From assembly GCA_009735695.1 (NCBI GenBank), contig SRSL01000002.1, positions 363,229-427,228 of the forward strand: 64,000 nt of DNA, written 5' to 3'. The position numbers and the translations under genes are program-made. The stretch's first letter is position 1, and every line of letters starts with the position of its first letter. Below the pieces are notes generated by a model. The model saw nothing but the letters and a program-made list of their open reading frames with translations, was not told the DNA's origin and did not search any database. Shown here one piece after another: positions 17,643 to 26,172 of this stretch. The stretch is from Christiangramia bathymodioli (GTDB taxonomy: Bacteria; Bacteroidota; Bacteroidia; Flavobacteriales; Flavobacteriaceae).

Positions 17643-18686
17643 TTAATCTTCTGCCTTTTCTTTTTCTGAAACCTGTAGCTGCCATTTCCATGCGCTTTTC
17701 AGGGCCTCATCAAGAGATCGCTTTGCTTTCCAGCCCAGAACATCATTGGCTTTATTGGTATCGGCGTAAGCAGCCGTTACATCACCTTCCCTCCGTCCAA
17801 CGATCTTATAGGGCAATTCTTTTCCTGATACTTTTTCGAATGATTCTATCACTTCCAAAACCGAATTCCCTTTTCCGGTACCTAAATTAAATACCTCGTA
17901 ATTGGTTTTTTCCCTGGCCTCAAGTAGTCTTTGAAGGGCCACCACATGGGCTTCGGCAAGGTCCATTACATGTATATAATCCCGAATGGCCGTACCATCT
18001 TCTGTAGGATAATCATTTCCAAAGACCGATAAACGCTCTCTTTTACCAATCGCCGTTTGTGTAATGAAGGGAACCAGGTTTTGTGGAGTTCCCAGAGGCA
18101 GTTCCCCGATCTCTGCTGTTGGATGTGCCCCGATTGGATTAAAATATCGAAGCGAGATCGCTTTTAGAGCAGGAGCTACCTTGCAGGTATCCTTTATGAT
18201 CTCCTCTCCTACCTGCTTGGTATTTCCGTAAGGAGATTCTGCCGGCTTAACAGGGGCATCTTCGGTGATAGGAAGTTTATCTGCCTGCCCATAAACTGTA
18301 CAGGATGAACTGAAGATAAAATTAGCTTTTTCTCTTTTATTCAATTCCTGTAAAAGATATACTAGGGTTGAAATATTGTTTTCATAATACAATAAAGGAT
18401 TGTTCACGCTTTCCCCAACGGCTTTAGAAGCTGCGAAATGGATAACATCCTCTATATCTGGATACTTTTCAAAAAAGTCTTTTACCGCCTCTTTTTCCCG
18501 AAGGTCGATATTTTCAAATTCTGGAGTTTTTCCGGTTATCTGGGCGATTCCACCCAGCACATCGATTGAAGAATTAAACAGGTTGTCTATGATCACTACT
18601 TCAAGACCTTCATTTTGAAGGGCTACCACCGTATGAGATCCTATAAAACCTAGGCCACCGGTAACCAGCACTCTTTTTCTATTCAT
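17643..18686 (-). CDS. galE: UDP-glucose 4-epimerase
   Basis: 347-aa extended SDR interconverting UDP-glucose and UDP-galactose. The NAD-binding motif GGLGFIGSHT is near the N-terminus. It has the catalytic serine region SSSCTVYGQ, the Y-x-x-x-K in SPYGNTK, and the substrate-binding ISLRYFNPIGAHP. The first ATG (18686) starts MNRKRVLVTGG, placing the Rossmann motif at the correct distance. The longer frame would use a TTG at 18707. No other sugar genes adjoin, so it is likely a housekeeping gene feeding surface polysaccharide. Confidence 0.94.
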   Translation of the reverse strand: MNRKRVLVTGGLGFIGSHTVVALQNEGLEVVIIDNLFNSSIDVLGGIAQITGKTPEFENIDLREKEAVKDFFEKYPDIEDVIHFAASKAVGESVNNPLLYYENNISTLVYLLQELNKREKANFIFSSSCTVYGQADKLPITEDAPVKPAESPYGNTKQVGEEIIKDTCKVAPALKAISLRYFNPIGAHPTAEIGELPLGTPQNLVPFITQTAIGKRERLSVFGNDYPTEDGTAIRDYIHVMDLAEAHVVALQRLLEAREKTNYEVFNLGTGKGNSVLEVIESFEKVSGKELPYKIVGRREGDVTAAYADTNKANDVLGWKAKRSLDEALKSAWKWQLQVSEKEKAED

Positions 18687-18799
18687 AAATTTAATTTCTG
18701 AACGCAAAATACTAAAAATAGCATACAGGCTAAGTCGTAAACTATTAAAAACATCTTAAATGCAAACGGGCGCTTTAATGCCATGTCTATTTAATAAAT

Positions 18800-18807
18800 T
18801 ATATTTG
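18800..18807 (+). promoter_or_regulatory. -7 box TATATTTG for the DUF3817 gene
   Basis: Exact TAnnTTTG match 20 bp upstream of the ATG at 18828, giving a short leader. Confidence 0.5.
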
Positions 18808-18827
18808 CGAGAGCTAAATCGCTAATT

Positions 18828-19112
18828 ATGTCATTAGAAAAACAGGTAAAATTCTTTAAATGGATCAGTATTCTTGAAGGTATCTCTTTCTTGCTGTTGT
18901 TATTCATAGCCATGCCGCTTAAGTACATTTTTGAAATGCCAGAAATGGTAAAACAGGTAGGAATGGCCCACGGAATTCTCTTCATCGCTTATATTGTTGG
19001 GGCCCTGCTTTTGATAAAGCCAATGAAATGGAGCCTTAGCCAGTTGGCCATCATTTTCGGCTGTTCGGTCTTACCTTTCGGACCATTTTATGTAGAAAAG
19101 AAATATCTTTAA
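18828..19112 (+). CDS. DUF3817 family membrane protein
   Basis: 94-aa protein with three hydrophobic helices (about 11-30, 46-63, 70-87). The features FKWISILEGISFLLLLFIAMPLK (split over helix 1) and MAHGILFIAYIV are characteristic of DUF3817. Function is unknown. The stop is 3 bp before the MscS-like gene, so the two are probably one operon. Confidence 0.8.
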   Translation: MSLEKQVKFFKWISILEGISFLLLLFIAMPLKYIFEMPEMVKQVGMAHGILFIAYIVGALLLIKPMKWSLSQLAIIFGCSVLPFGPFYVEKKYL

Positions 19113-19115
19113 TAC

Positions 19116-20402
19116 ATGGATCTAAAAAAGGAGTTAATAGATATCATCTGTTTTTTTGAAGATTTCTTTTTGGCTCAGGGCATGAATCCTGTTTTAGCCC
19201 AGTACCTGAATCTTCTTATCAATTTGTTTCTGTTAACCGTCCTTGTCCTGGGGGTTAATTATGTGATCAAGCATTTTATTATTGAAGGCTTTAAGCTGTT
19301 CACCAATAAGACCAAAACCACGCTTGACGATTTTTTAATGAAGAGCAACTTCCCGCGTTATGTGGGGCGTTTTGTTCCCTTATATATCATTTACCAGCTC
19401 TTCCCGCTCATCTTTATCGATTTTCCAGAGGTGCTAGACATCTTCTATTTTCTGGTTAATATTTATATTATAATCCTCCTCATCTGGATCTTCAGGAGTA
19501 TAATTAGATCAACCCGAAATTACCTGAAAACCAGGGAAGAATTTAACGACAAACCGCTGGAAAGCTTCAGTCAGGTGATCATGATTTTCATCTGGACCAT
19601 CGGGTTAATGTTCATTTTTTCTGAAATTACCGGCATCGATATTCGCGGTTTTATCATCTCCCTGGGTGCGGCCTCTGCTGTGATCCTTCTTATTTTTAAG
19701 GATACTATTCTTGGTTTTGTAGCTTCAATCCAGGTTTCGGTAAATGATATCGTACGAATTGGAGACTGGATCAGTTTTGAAAAATTTGGGGCTGATGGTA
19801 CGGTTACCGAAATCAACCTGGCAACTGTTCGTGTTCAGAACTGGGATAATACCTACACCACCATTCCTACCTATAGCCTTATTTCAGATTCTTTTCAGAA
19901 CTGGAGAGGAATGCAGGAATCGCCAGGAAGAAGGATCAAACGTTCGATCTATATAAAACAGAATTCAGTAAAATTCCTGAACAAAAAGGAAATCGATGAT
20001 CTTAAAAAGATCAGTCTCATTGCTCCGTATCTGGAAACCCGGGAGGCAGAGATCGATAAGTACAATGAGTCGAACAATATTGATAAAAGCCTTTTGATTA
20101 ACGGTAGAAACCAGACCAATCTGGGGGTTTTCAGAAAATATGTAGATTCTTACTTACATGAACATTCGGCGGTGCATAAGGAAATGTATATGATCGTACG
20201 GCACCTGGCGCCTACACCAAACGGGATTCCCCTGGAGATACTATGTTTCAGCCGTGATAAAAGATGGGAGAACTTCGAATATATTTCAGCAGACATATTT
20301 GATCATATTATCGCTGCTATTCCGTATTTTAACCTGAAACTTTTTGAATCCCCATCGGGTGACGATATCAGGGAACTTGCACAAAACCAACCCAGGATTT
20401 GA
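19116..20402 (+). CDS. MscS family mechanosensitive channel (YbdG-like)
   Basis: 428-aa inner-membrane channel. Five hydrophobic helices (about 25-190) precede the conserved pore-lining and beta-domain region, with GFIISLGAASAVILLIFKD (broken around 190) and FVASIQVSVNDIVRIGDWI. A long C-terminal domain with a unique insertion follows. Size and layout resemble E. coli YbdG/MscM more than MscS itself. It releases solutes on hypo-osmotic shock. Preceded by the DUF3817 gene (3 bp) and followed by an exonuclease/endonuclease/phosphatase gene (19 bp), forming an operon. Confidence 0.87.
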   Translation: MDLKKELIDIICFFEDFFLAQGMNPVLAQYLNLLINLFLLTVLVLGVNYVIKHFIIEGFKLFTNKTKTTLDDFLMKSNFPRYVGRFVPLYIIYQLFPLIFIDFPEVLDIFYFLVNIYIIILLIWIFRSIIRSTRNYLKTREEFNDKPLESFSQVIMIFIWTIGLMFIFSEITGIDIRGFIISLGAASAVILLIFKDTILGFVASIQVSVNDIVRIGDWISFEKFGADGTVTEINLATVRVQNWDNTYTTIPTYSLISDSFQNWRGMQESPGRRIKRSIYIKQNSVKFLNKKEIDDLKKISLIAPYLETREAEIDKYNESNNIDKSLLINGRNQTNLGVFRKYVDSYLHEHSAVHKEMYMIVRHLAPTPNGIPLEILCFSRDKRWENFEYISADIFDHIIAAIPYFNLKLFESPSGDDIRELAQNQPRI

Positions 20403-20421
20403 TACCTAACCAACACGTATT

Positions 20422-21525
20422 ATGAATTTAAAATCATTCCTTCAGGGCTTCGGAATTTTAGCCGTGGTAATTACACTGATCCCAATTATTGCAGCAGATT
20501 ACTGGTGGATTCGAATGTTTGATTACCCTCATATTGAATTAACCCTGCTTACTTTAACTGCAATTGCCGCCTATTTTATAAGGTTCGAGATCAGGAATTG
20601 GAGGGATTATGCTTTTATGATCGTCCTTACTGCCTGTTTTCTGTACCAATTCGCTAAACTCTACCCGTATACTCCGCTTTTTCCTTTAGAGTTGAATGAG
20701 CCCACAGCAATGGTCAATGAAGAAACCGGGATGAAGATCCTTACCGCGAATGTGCTTCAGAAAAATGAGATAAGTGATTCGCTTATTGCCGATATGAGAA
20801 GGGTACAACCCGATGTTGCCCTATTCACCGAAACCAATACCCGCTGGAAAAATGCCATTCAGGAAGGAATTGGGGCCAGCTACCCATATAAGGTAGAAGT
20901 ACCTCTTCCAAATACATACGGAATGATGCTCTACTCCAGGTTTGAACTTATAAATCCTGAAGTAAAATATCTGGTAGATGACAGTATCCCTTCAATACAT
21001 ACCGAAATAAAACTAAGATCTGGAGACAGGATCAGGTTGCATGCCATTCACCCAACTCCCCCTATGCCGCAACACAACCCGTCTTCTTCAGACAGGGATG
21101 CCGAATTGATGAAAGTTGCTCTAGAGGCCAGAAATTCTGAAATCCCGGTTGTAGTACTCGGCGATTTTAATGATGTTCCCTGGTCACAAACAGTTGGTTT
21201 ATTCAAAAGGATCGGGGAATTACTGGATGTGAGGAGTGGCCGAAGTTTCTATAATACCTTTGATGCTACTAGTTTTATCATGAGGTGGCCACTCGACCAT
21301 ATTTTTCTTAGCGAGGAATTTCGGGTAAAGACCATTGCTGCTGGCCCGAATATCGAATCAGATCATTTTCATTTTTATGCAGAATTGTTTCTTCAACCTG
21401 AACTTGCCGAACAACAGAAACCAGAACCGGCTAGTAAAAATGATCTTGAAAAGGCCATGAAACAGATCCAAAAAGAACAGGAAGAAGATGCTGAAAAAGG
21501 ACAGAACGGGTCCAGCAACAAGTAA
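20422..21525 (+). CDS. membrane-anchored endonuclease/exonuclease/phosphatase family protein
   Basis: 367-aa protein with three N-terminal hydrophobic helices (about 8-28, 35-52, 62-78), then an EEP metal-dependent phosphodiesterase domain. Visible EEP motifs are MKILTANVLQKN (metal-binding Asn), FTETNTRW (Glu), VVLGDFNDVPWS (D-x-N), and WPLDHIFLS with SDHFHFYAEL (catalytic Asp-His pairs). The substrate could be a phosphodiester of lipid or nucleic acid. The membrane anchor and the preserved metal ligands make an envelope phosphodiesterase likely. The C-terminus is charged and disordered. Sits between two MscS genes, 19 bp after the first. Confidence 0.85.
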   Translation: MNLKSFLQGFGILAVVITLIPIIAADYWWIRMFDYPHIELTLLTLTAIAAYFIRFEIRNWRDYAFMIVLTACFLYQFAKLYPYTPLFPLELNEPTAMVNEETGMKILTANVLQKNEISDSLIADMRRVQPDVALFTETNTRWKNAIQEGIGASYPYKVEVPLPNTYGMMLYSRFELINPEVKYLVDDSIPSIHTEIKLRSGDRIRLHAIHPTPPMPQHNPSSSDRDAELMKVALEARNSEIPVVVLGDFNDVPWSQTVGLFKRIGELLDVRSGRSFYNTFDATSFIMRWPLDHIFLSEEFRVKTIAAGPNIESDHFHFYAELFLQPELAEQQKPEPASKNDLEKAMKQIQKEQEEDAEKGQNGSSNK

Positions 21526-21566
21526 ATAGTAACATTTTATTAGGAGCAAAGGCTGTCTCAATTTCA

Positions 21567-21574
21567 TAAATTTG
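21567..21574 (+). promoter_or_regulatory. -7 box TAAATTTG for the second MscS gene
   Basis: Exact TAnnTTTG match 13 bp before the ATG at 21588. It lies within a dyad TCTCAA-N10-TTGAGA (21556-21577), a possible operator. Confidence 0.5.
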
Positions 21575-21587
21575 AGAAAACGCGCAT

Positions 21588-22511
21588 ATGCAGGCCACTA
21601 CTACAGCTACTTCTAAAAATTTAGCTCAATCCTTTGAGGATTTTTATGAAAATCTAATCGCACAGCTACCAGGCATAGGATTAGGCCTTCTAATTATAAT
21701 TCTTGGTGTACTTATAGGTATCTGGTTAGGTAAATTCTTCACACGTAGAATTTCAGCCAGAACTTCAGACCCCTTAATGAGCCGATTCCTGGGCAAAGCG
21801 ATAAGGTTTGTCGTGATCGTAACAGCTATCATGTTGGCTTTAAAAGCTGCAGGTCTTGGAGGTATAGCCACGGGAATCCTAACTGCTGCTGGAGCCAGCG
21901 CGGTCGTTCTGGGCTTTGCATTTAAAGATATAGGTGAAAATTTTATTGCGGGTATCATCCTTGCTTTTAACCGGCCTTTTGATGTAAATGATACGGTTGA
22001 GATCGGAGAAAATTTCGGAAAAGTAAAAGCTCTTGAATTCAGGTATACCAAGTTGAAGACCTTTGATGGAAAGGATGTATACATTCCAAATAGCGATGTA
22101 CTTACCAAACCGGCCACCAATTATACCGAAGACGGATTTTTTAGATGGGATTTCAATATTGGGATCGCTTACGAAGACAATATTGAAGGAGCCAAACAAA
22201 CCATCATGGATGCTTTAAAGAAGGAACCAATGGTCATTGAAGATGCGATTCACCAGAACTTTGTGATCGAAGATGAACTGGCTACCAGTACGGTTAATCT
22301 AAAAGTATTTTTCTGGGTAGACACGAAGGATTTTCGTCGACAGGCTATGATGACGCGAGGAAATGTTATTCGAAGCGTCAAGGAAGCTCTTCTGGATAAC
22401 GGATATAATATGCCTGCAGACATCCAGGAAATCAAATTATATGGCGCAGAAAAGGAATTTCCTGTTCGCCTGGCTGAAAAGATCGCTAAAGACGACAGGA
22501 AGAAAACTTGA
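21588..22511 (+). CDS. MscS family small-conductance mechanosensitive channel
   Basis: 307-aa channel of the compact MscS type. There are three N-terminal hydrophobic helices (about 30-50, 68-88, 95-125). The third has the alanine/glycine-rich pore pattern AAGLGGIATGILTAAGASA, then FAFKDIGENFIAGIILAF and the beta-domain VNDTVEIGENFGKVKALE. It has its own promoter, so it is expressed separately from the upstream cluster. The stop abuts the stop of the convergent thioesterase gene with no intergenic base. Confidence 0.9.
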   Translation: MQATTTATSKNLAQSFEDFYENLIAQLPGIGLGLLIIILGVLIGIWLGKFFTRRISARTSDPLMSRFLGKAIRFVVIVTAIMLALKAAGLGGIATGILTAAGASAVVLGFAFKDIGENFIAGIILAFNRPFDVNDTVEIGENFGKVKALEFRYTKLKTFDGKDVYIPNSDVLTKPATNYTEDGFFRWDFNIGIAYEDNIEGAKQTIMDALKKEPMVIEDAIHQNFVIEDELATSTVNLKVFFWVDTKDFRRQAMMTRGNVIRSVKEALLDNGYNMPADIQEIKLYGAEKEFPVRLAEKIAKDDRKKT

Positions 22512-22898
22512 TCATTTTAACCGATCCTTTACGTATTCGATCTGAGTTTTTCCGTGAGGTTTGGCTTTGCCTTCGTCATCTAAGGCTACCATTACAATCT
22601 TTTCGATGGTAATAATGGTTTCCCGGGTCATTTTATTTCGAACCTCGCATTTAAGCGTAAGTGAAGCGGTTCCAAACTTTACCACATCGATCCCGATTTC
22701 TACTATATCCCCCTGGTGAGCAGAACTTTTAAAATCTATTTCGCTCATGTATTTGGTTACCGTTTTCGGATTTTCCAGCTGAACGATACTGTAAAGCGCA
22801 CATTCTTCATCGATCCATTCCAGAAGTCTGCCTCCAAACAAGGTACCGTTAGGATTAAGGTCTTCAGGTTTGATCCATTTTCGGGTATGAAATCTCAT
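22512..22898 (-). CDS. acyl-CoA thioesterase (hotdog fold, YciA-like)
   Basis: 128-aa hotdog-fold protein hydrolysing acyl-CoA thioesters in the cytosol. It contains NPNGTLFGGRLLEWIDEEC, with the asparagine/glycine of the substrate pocket and the acidic helix, and ASLTLKCEVRN in the central strand. This resembles YciA and cytosolic long-chain acyl-CoA hydrolases. Convergent with the MscS gene with zero spacing. Nothing in the neighbourhood defines its substrate. Confidence 0.85.
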   Translation of the reverse strand: MRFHTRKWIKPEDLNPNGTLFGGRLLEWIDEECALYSIVQLENPKTVTKYMSEIDFKSSAHQGDIVEIGIDVVKFGTASLTLKCEVRNKMTRETIITIEKIVMVALDDEGKAKPHGKTQIEYVKDRLK

Positions 22899-23029
22899 GT
22901 TTTTATTTTAAAATTAAGCAGAATAATTCACTAAGCACGGTACTTCGTGAAGAAATGCGAGATTCAGGAAAACTCAATCTTAGAATGAGATTCTGCTAAT
23001 TAACCAAAAGAATTTTAAGGATTTGAAAA

Positions 23030-23449
23030 TCAAAGATACTGTTGGGCTACATTGATGATTTTATCATGATCAAAGGCAAGATCCAGATCGTGCAGTTTTT
23101 CCAGCTCTACCCATTTAGCATCTTTTGCGTCATCTGATGGACTTAGCTCTTCCTCGCAAAAGATCCTGCTTAAAAAAGCTATTGAGATCGTGCGCCCTCG
23201 CGGATCCCTGCCTGGCTGACCAAAGGCCTGAACCTGTTCCATCGAATCGATCTCTACACCAGATTCTTCTTTAAGTTCTCGTTTAGCCGCGGTTTCGAGG
23301 TCTTCACCTTCTTCCACAAAACCACCAGGCAAGGCCCACTGGTCTTTAAATGGTTCATTCTTTCTTTGAATCAATAGAACTTTGAATTGGTTGTTCACTT
23401 TACAGAAAACCACACTATCTACCGTTACTGCTATATTTTGTTTTGGCAT
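23030..23449 (-). CDS. NUDIX hydrolase
   Basis: 139-aa hydrolase of nucleoside-diphosphate-linked compounds. The Nudix box G-x5-E-x7-R-E-x2-E-E-x-G is complete (from GGFVEEGEDLE through RELKEESGVE, about 43-66). The first strand VDSVVFCKVNNQFKVLLIQR and the length match ADP-ribose-pyrophosphatase-like or NrtR-like small Nudix proteins. No DNA-binding domain is attached. Monocistronic by position. Confidence 0.88.
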   Translation of the reverse strand: MPKQNIAVTVDSVVFCKVNNQFKVLLIQRKNEPFKDQWALPGGFVEEGEDLETAAKRELKEESGVEIDSMEQVQAFGQPGRDPRGRTISIAFLSRIFCEEELSPSDDAKDAKWVELEKLHDLDLAFDHDKIINVAQQYL

Positions 23450-23540
23450 ATTACTTTATTTCTTTTTTATGCTAATATTTATTTTTGCTGAAAGCTATTT
23501 TAATCAATTCCAGGTTTAAGCATGGAATTTGGAATCTGCC

Positions 23541-24893
23541 TTATTTAAAATAGACCGTTTTTTTATTAACGAATTCTTTGATCCCGTCTTCGGAGAGTTC
23601 TCTTCCATACCCAGAAATTTTGGTACCTCCAAATGGCAACCTTGGATCGCTCTTAACCAGTTCATTGATGAATACCGCTCCGTCTTCAAATTCCGGAACG
23701 ATTTTTTCAGCGAATTCCATATCCTCTGTAAACAGCGAGACTCCAAGTCCGAATTTTGAAACATTCACCAGGTCAATGGCTTCTTCAGTTTTTTTGAATG
23801 TGGTGACTCCAATGGCAGGACCGAAGGTTTCTTCAGTAAACATCTTCATCTTTGGAGTAACTCCCGTAAGAATGGTTGGTTCCATATAAGCCTTGTCTCT
23901 TTTACCACCCAAAACGATCTTCGCGCCCTCTTTTACTGAATCTTTTACCTGTTCTTCTAATTCTTCAGCAAGATCTTCACGGGCAAGTGTTCCTATAAAG
24001 GTATCTTCATCCAGTGGATCGCCGCTTTTTAACTCTCTCACCTGCTTTACAAATTTCTCCATGAACTCCTCTTCCACGCTTTCATGGATGATAAGCCTTT
24101 TTCCTGCGATACAACTTTGACCCGTATTCTGAAACCTGGCCATCACGCAGGTTTTTACGCTTTCTTCAATATCGGCATCCTTAAAAATTACAAGGGCATT
24201 ACTTCCTCCCAGTTCCAGGACCGACTTTTTTATCTCGTCTCCAGCAACAGAAGCGACCGAAGCTCCGGCAGGTTTACTTCCTGTGAGAGTCACAGCCTTG
24301 ATACGTTCATCCCGAATGATATTTTCAATTTTTGAGGAAGACAGCACCAGGTTCTGAAAACAACCCTTAGGAAATCCGGCATTTTCGAAAACCTTCTGAA
24401 TATTATTGGCAGATCGCATTACATTACTGGCGTGTTTCAGGACCCCAATATTTCCTGCCATAAGAGCCGGAGCTGCAAACCTGAAAACCTGCCAAAATGG
24501 GTAATTCCATGGCATAACCGCCAGGACCACCCCTATAGGCTCATAACTCACATAACTTTTGGATGCATCGGTTTTTATACTTTTGGAACTAAGGTGTTTT
24601 TCAGCATTTTCGGCGTAGTATTCACACACCCAGGCACACTTTTCAATTTCGGAAATCGCCTGGGTAATTGGTTTTCCCATTTCCAGACTGATGTCTTTTG
24701 CGTATTCGCGGGAATTATCTTTTAATTCCTTTGCTGCCTTTAGCATCAGTTTAGCACGATCCTCAAAACTCCTTTTTCGCCATTCTTTAAATCGTGAATT
24801 GGCAAGATCCAGGGCATCATCAATTTCCGATTTATTTAATTCCTTGAATTTTTCAATTATTTCTCCTGTATATGGATTTTTAGATTCGATCAT
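23541..24893 (-). CDS. NAD(P)-dependent aldehyde/succinate-semialdehyde dehydrogenase
   Basis: 450-aa aldehyde dehydrogenase. The start MIESKNPYTGEII is the usual N-terminus of the succinate-semialdehyde dehydrogenase (Sad/YneI-like) branch, so the ATG at 24893 is chosen rather than the upstream extension to 25022. Conserved parts are MPWNYPFWQVFR, LTGSKPAGASV, the general-base glutamate in VLELGGSNA, and the catalytic cysteine in NTGQSCIAGKRL. It would oxidise succinate semialdehyde or a similar aldehyde in the cytosol; specificity is inferred. Monocistronic. Confidence 0.88.
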   Translation of the reverse strand: MIESKNPYTGEIIEKFKELNKSEIDDALDLANSRFKEWRKRSFEDRAKLMLKAAKELKDNSREYAKDISLEMGKPITQAISEIEKCAWVCEYYAENAEKHLSSKSIKTDASKSYVSYEPIGVVLAVMPWNYPFWQVFRFAAPALMAGNIGVLKHASNVMRSANNIQKVFENAGFPKGCFQNLVLSSSKIENIIRDERIKAVTLTGSKPAGASVASVAGDEIKKSVLELGGSNALVIFKDADIEESVKTCVMARFQNTGQSCIAGKRLIIHESVEEEFMEKFVKQVRELKSGDPLDEDTFIGTLAREDLAEELEEQVKDSVKEGAKIVLGGKRDKAYMEPTILTGVTPKMKMFTEETFGPAIGVTTFKKTEEAIDLVNVSKFGLGVSLFTEDMEFAEKIVPEFEDGAVFINELVKSDPRLPFGGTKISGYGRELSEDGIKEFVNKKTVYFK

Positions 24894-25056
24894 ATTTTTG
24901 ATAGCTTTTCTTTTAAATATAATAAGATGAACAGGAGTTATAAGGCCGATTAAGACAGATTTAACTCGGCAATTGTTTATAAACGGTTTACAAGTAGCAA
25001 TGCGGCATGGTAAATGCCACATTATTAATAGTTATATTTAAGAAACCTTACTTCCC

Positions 25057-25464
25057 ATGAATCCGAGAGATATTAACCTAATGGAACTCAGACCAAAGAT
25101 TCCTTCCGCAAGAATTACTGAAAATATGAGCGCCGATGAGCGTTTTCAGAATGAAACGCTGCGCCCAGTGGCCAAACTTCAGGACGCACTCCTGGTAGCC
25201 GTTTTCAGAAATTACATATCAAAGCACAAGAATGCCTTTTACGATCTATCGGTGGAAAAGCGCCTGCACTATATTGAAAATGCCGTGCAAAAGGATATCA
25301 AGTTCAGAAACAGTTTAAAAGGTATGATCATAGGCCAGTTCACTTTGCATGAATACGAGACCTATATTCAGAATTCTTCAGCACTGAACAAACGTATGAT
25401 GAATATTGTTAAGGAAAGACTCCAAAGCAATATACAGCTACTGGAAAGCGACCTGGCGTACTAG
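25057..25464 (+). CDS. conserved flavobacterial hypothetical protein
   Basis: 135-aa soluble protein starting MNPRDINLMELRPKIPSARI. The predicted character is all-helical, with SKHKNAFYDLSVEKRLHYI and FRNSLKGMIIGQFT as its most memorable parts. I recall this pattern from Flavobacteriia, where it is sometimes mis-called glyoxalase, but no glyoxalase metal ligands are evident. Its 3' end overlaps the convergent DUF3307 gene by 27 bp. Confidence 0.7.
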   Translation: MNPRDINLMELRPKIPSARITENMSADERFQNETLRPVAKLQDALLVAVFRNYISKHKNAFYDLSVEKRLHYIENAVQKDIKFRNSLKGMIIGQFTLHEYETYIQNSSALNKRMMNIVKERLQSNIQLLESDLAY

Positions 25465-26172
25465 AAATCCTACGATTATCGTAAAGGTGAAGCTCATAAG
25501 GGTTCCTATGAGTACATATTCGGTTTGCTTCCTTGCGCCCAGTTCAGATTTATCACTAAACCTCAATATCGACTTTGCTGCGATCAAAAAACCGATCGCC
25601 GATAAATTATAAGTAAGGATAAAAGTGAGTACCAGAATTCTTTCAAAAATCCCAATATATCTGCCTGCCGAGTCAAGGCTGTTCTGCCTTAGATCATCCT
25701 GTACTTCATTTTGCCATTTCTTGGTTGCTTTTCCTATTAAATATCCAGCAGGGAAAATAATAATTAAATAGCCCACGATAATAGCCAGGGCCGTTTGGGA
25801 ATTTAATATGCCGGCGATAAACGGAATTATATTCTCAAAATTAGACGTGAGGTACAACCAGGCGAGAATAATCGCAAAAAGGTGTAATATCTGGTCTGAA
25901 GCAAAGATCTTTAAGGTGTCTGTCGAGAATTGCAGTTTCCAGAGATCAGTAAAAAAATGGGTAAAGCTAATGAAGAGTGCTATATACCACCATTCTGGCT
26001 TCATCAGGAAGATATAACTGAGGAGACCAGCAAGCAGCGCATGTATGTAAAGCCATTTGGATTTGGACTTATTCCGTCTTTTATCCCTGACCCATTTATC
26101 TGGCTGGATAACAAAATCTGTTATTACATGAGCTAAAAGTAACTGCAAAAGGATAAGTAGGCTACTATTCAT
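25438..26172 (-). CDS. DUF3307 family membrane protein
   Basis: 244-aa integral membrane protein with seven or so hydrophobic helices. The N-terminus LLLAHVITDFVIQPDKWV, with its helix-embedded H and D, then KSKWLYIHALLAGLLSY, is the DUF3307 signature. Function is unknown. Its start overlaps the stop of the upstream SatD-like gene by 8 bp. This pairing of SatD and DUF3307 is one I recall from other bacteria and suggests a functional unit of regulator plus membrane partner. Confidence 0.82.
   Translation of the reverse strand: MNSSLLILLQLLLAHVITDFVIQPDKWVRDKRRNKSKSKWLYIHALLAGLLSYIFLMKPEWWYIALFISFTHFFTDLWKLQFSTDTLKIFASDQILHLFAIILAWLYLTSNFENIIPFIAGILNSQTALAIIVGYLIIIFPAGYLIGKATKKWQNEVQDDLRQNSLDSAGRYIGIFERILVLTFILTYNLSAIGFLIAAKSILRFSDKSELGARKQTEYVLIGTLMSFTFTIIVGFLVRQVAFQ

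Noticed and set aside
21644-22199. Minus-strand ORFs opposite the second MscS gene
   Set aside because: They lie entirely inside a well-supported MscS gene and show no recognisable family pattern.
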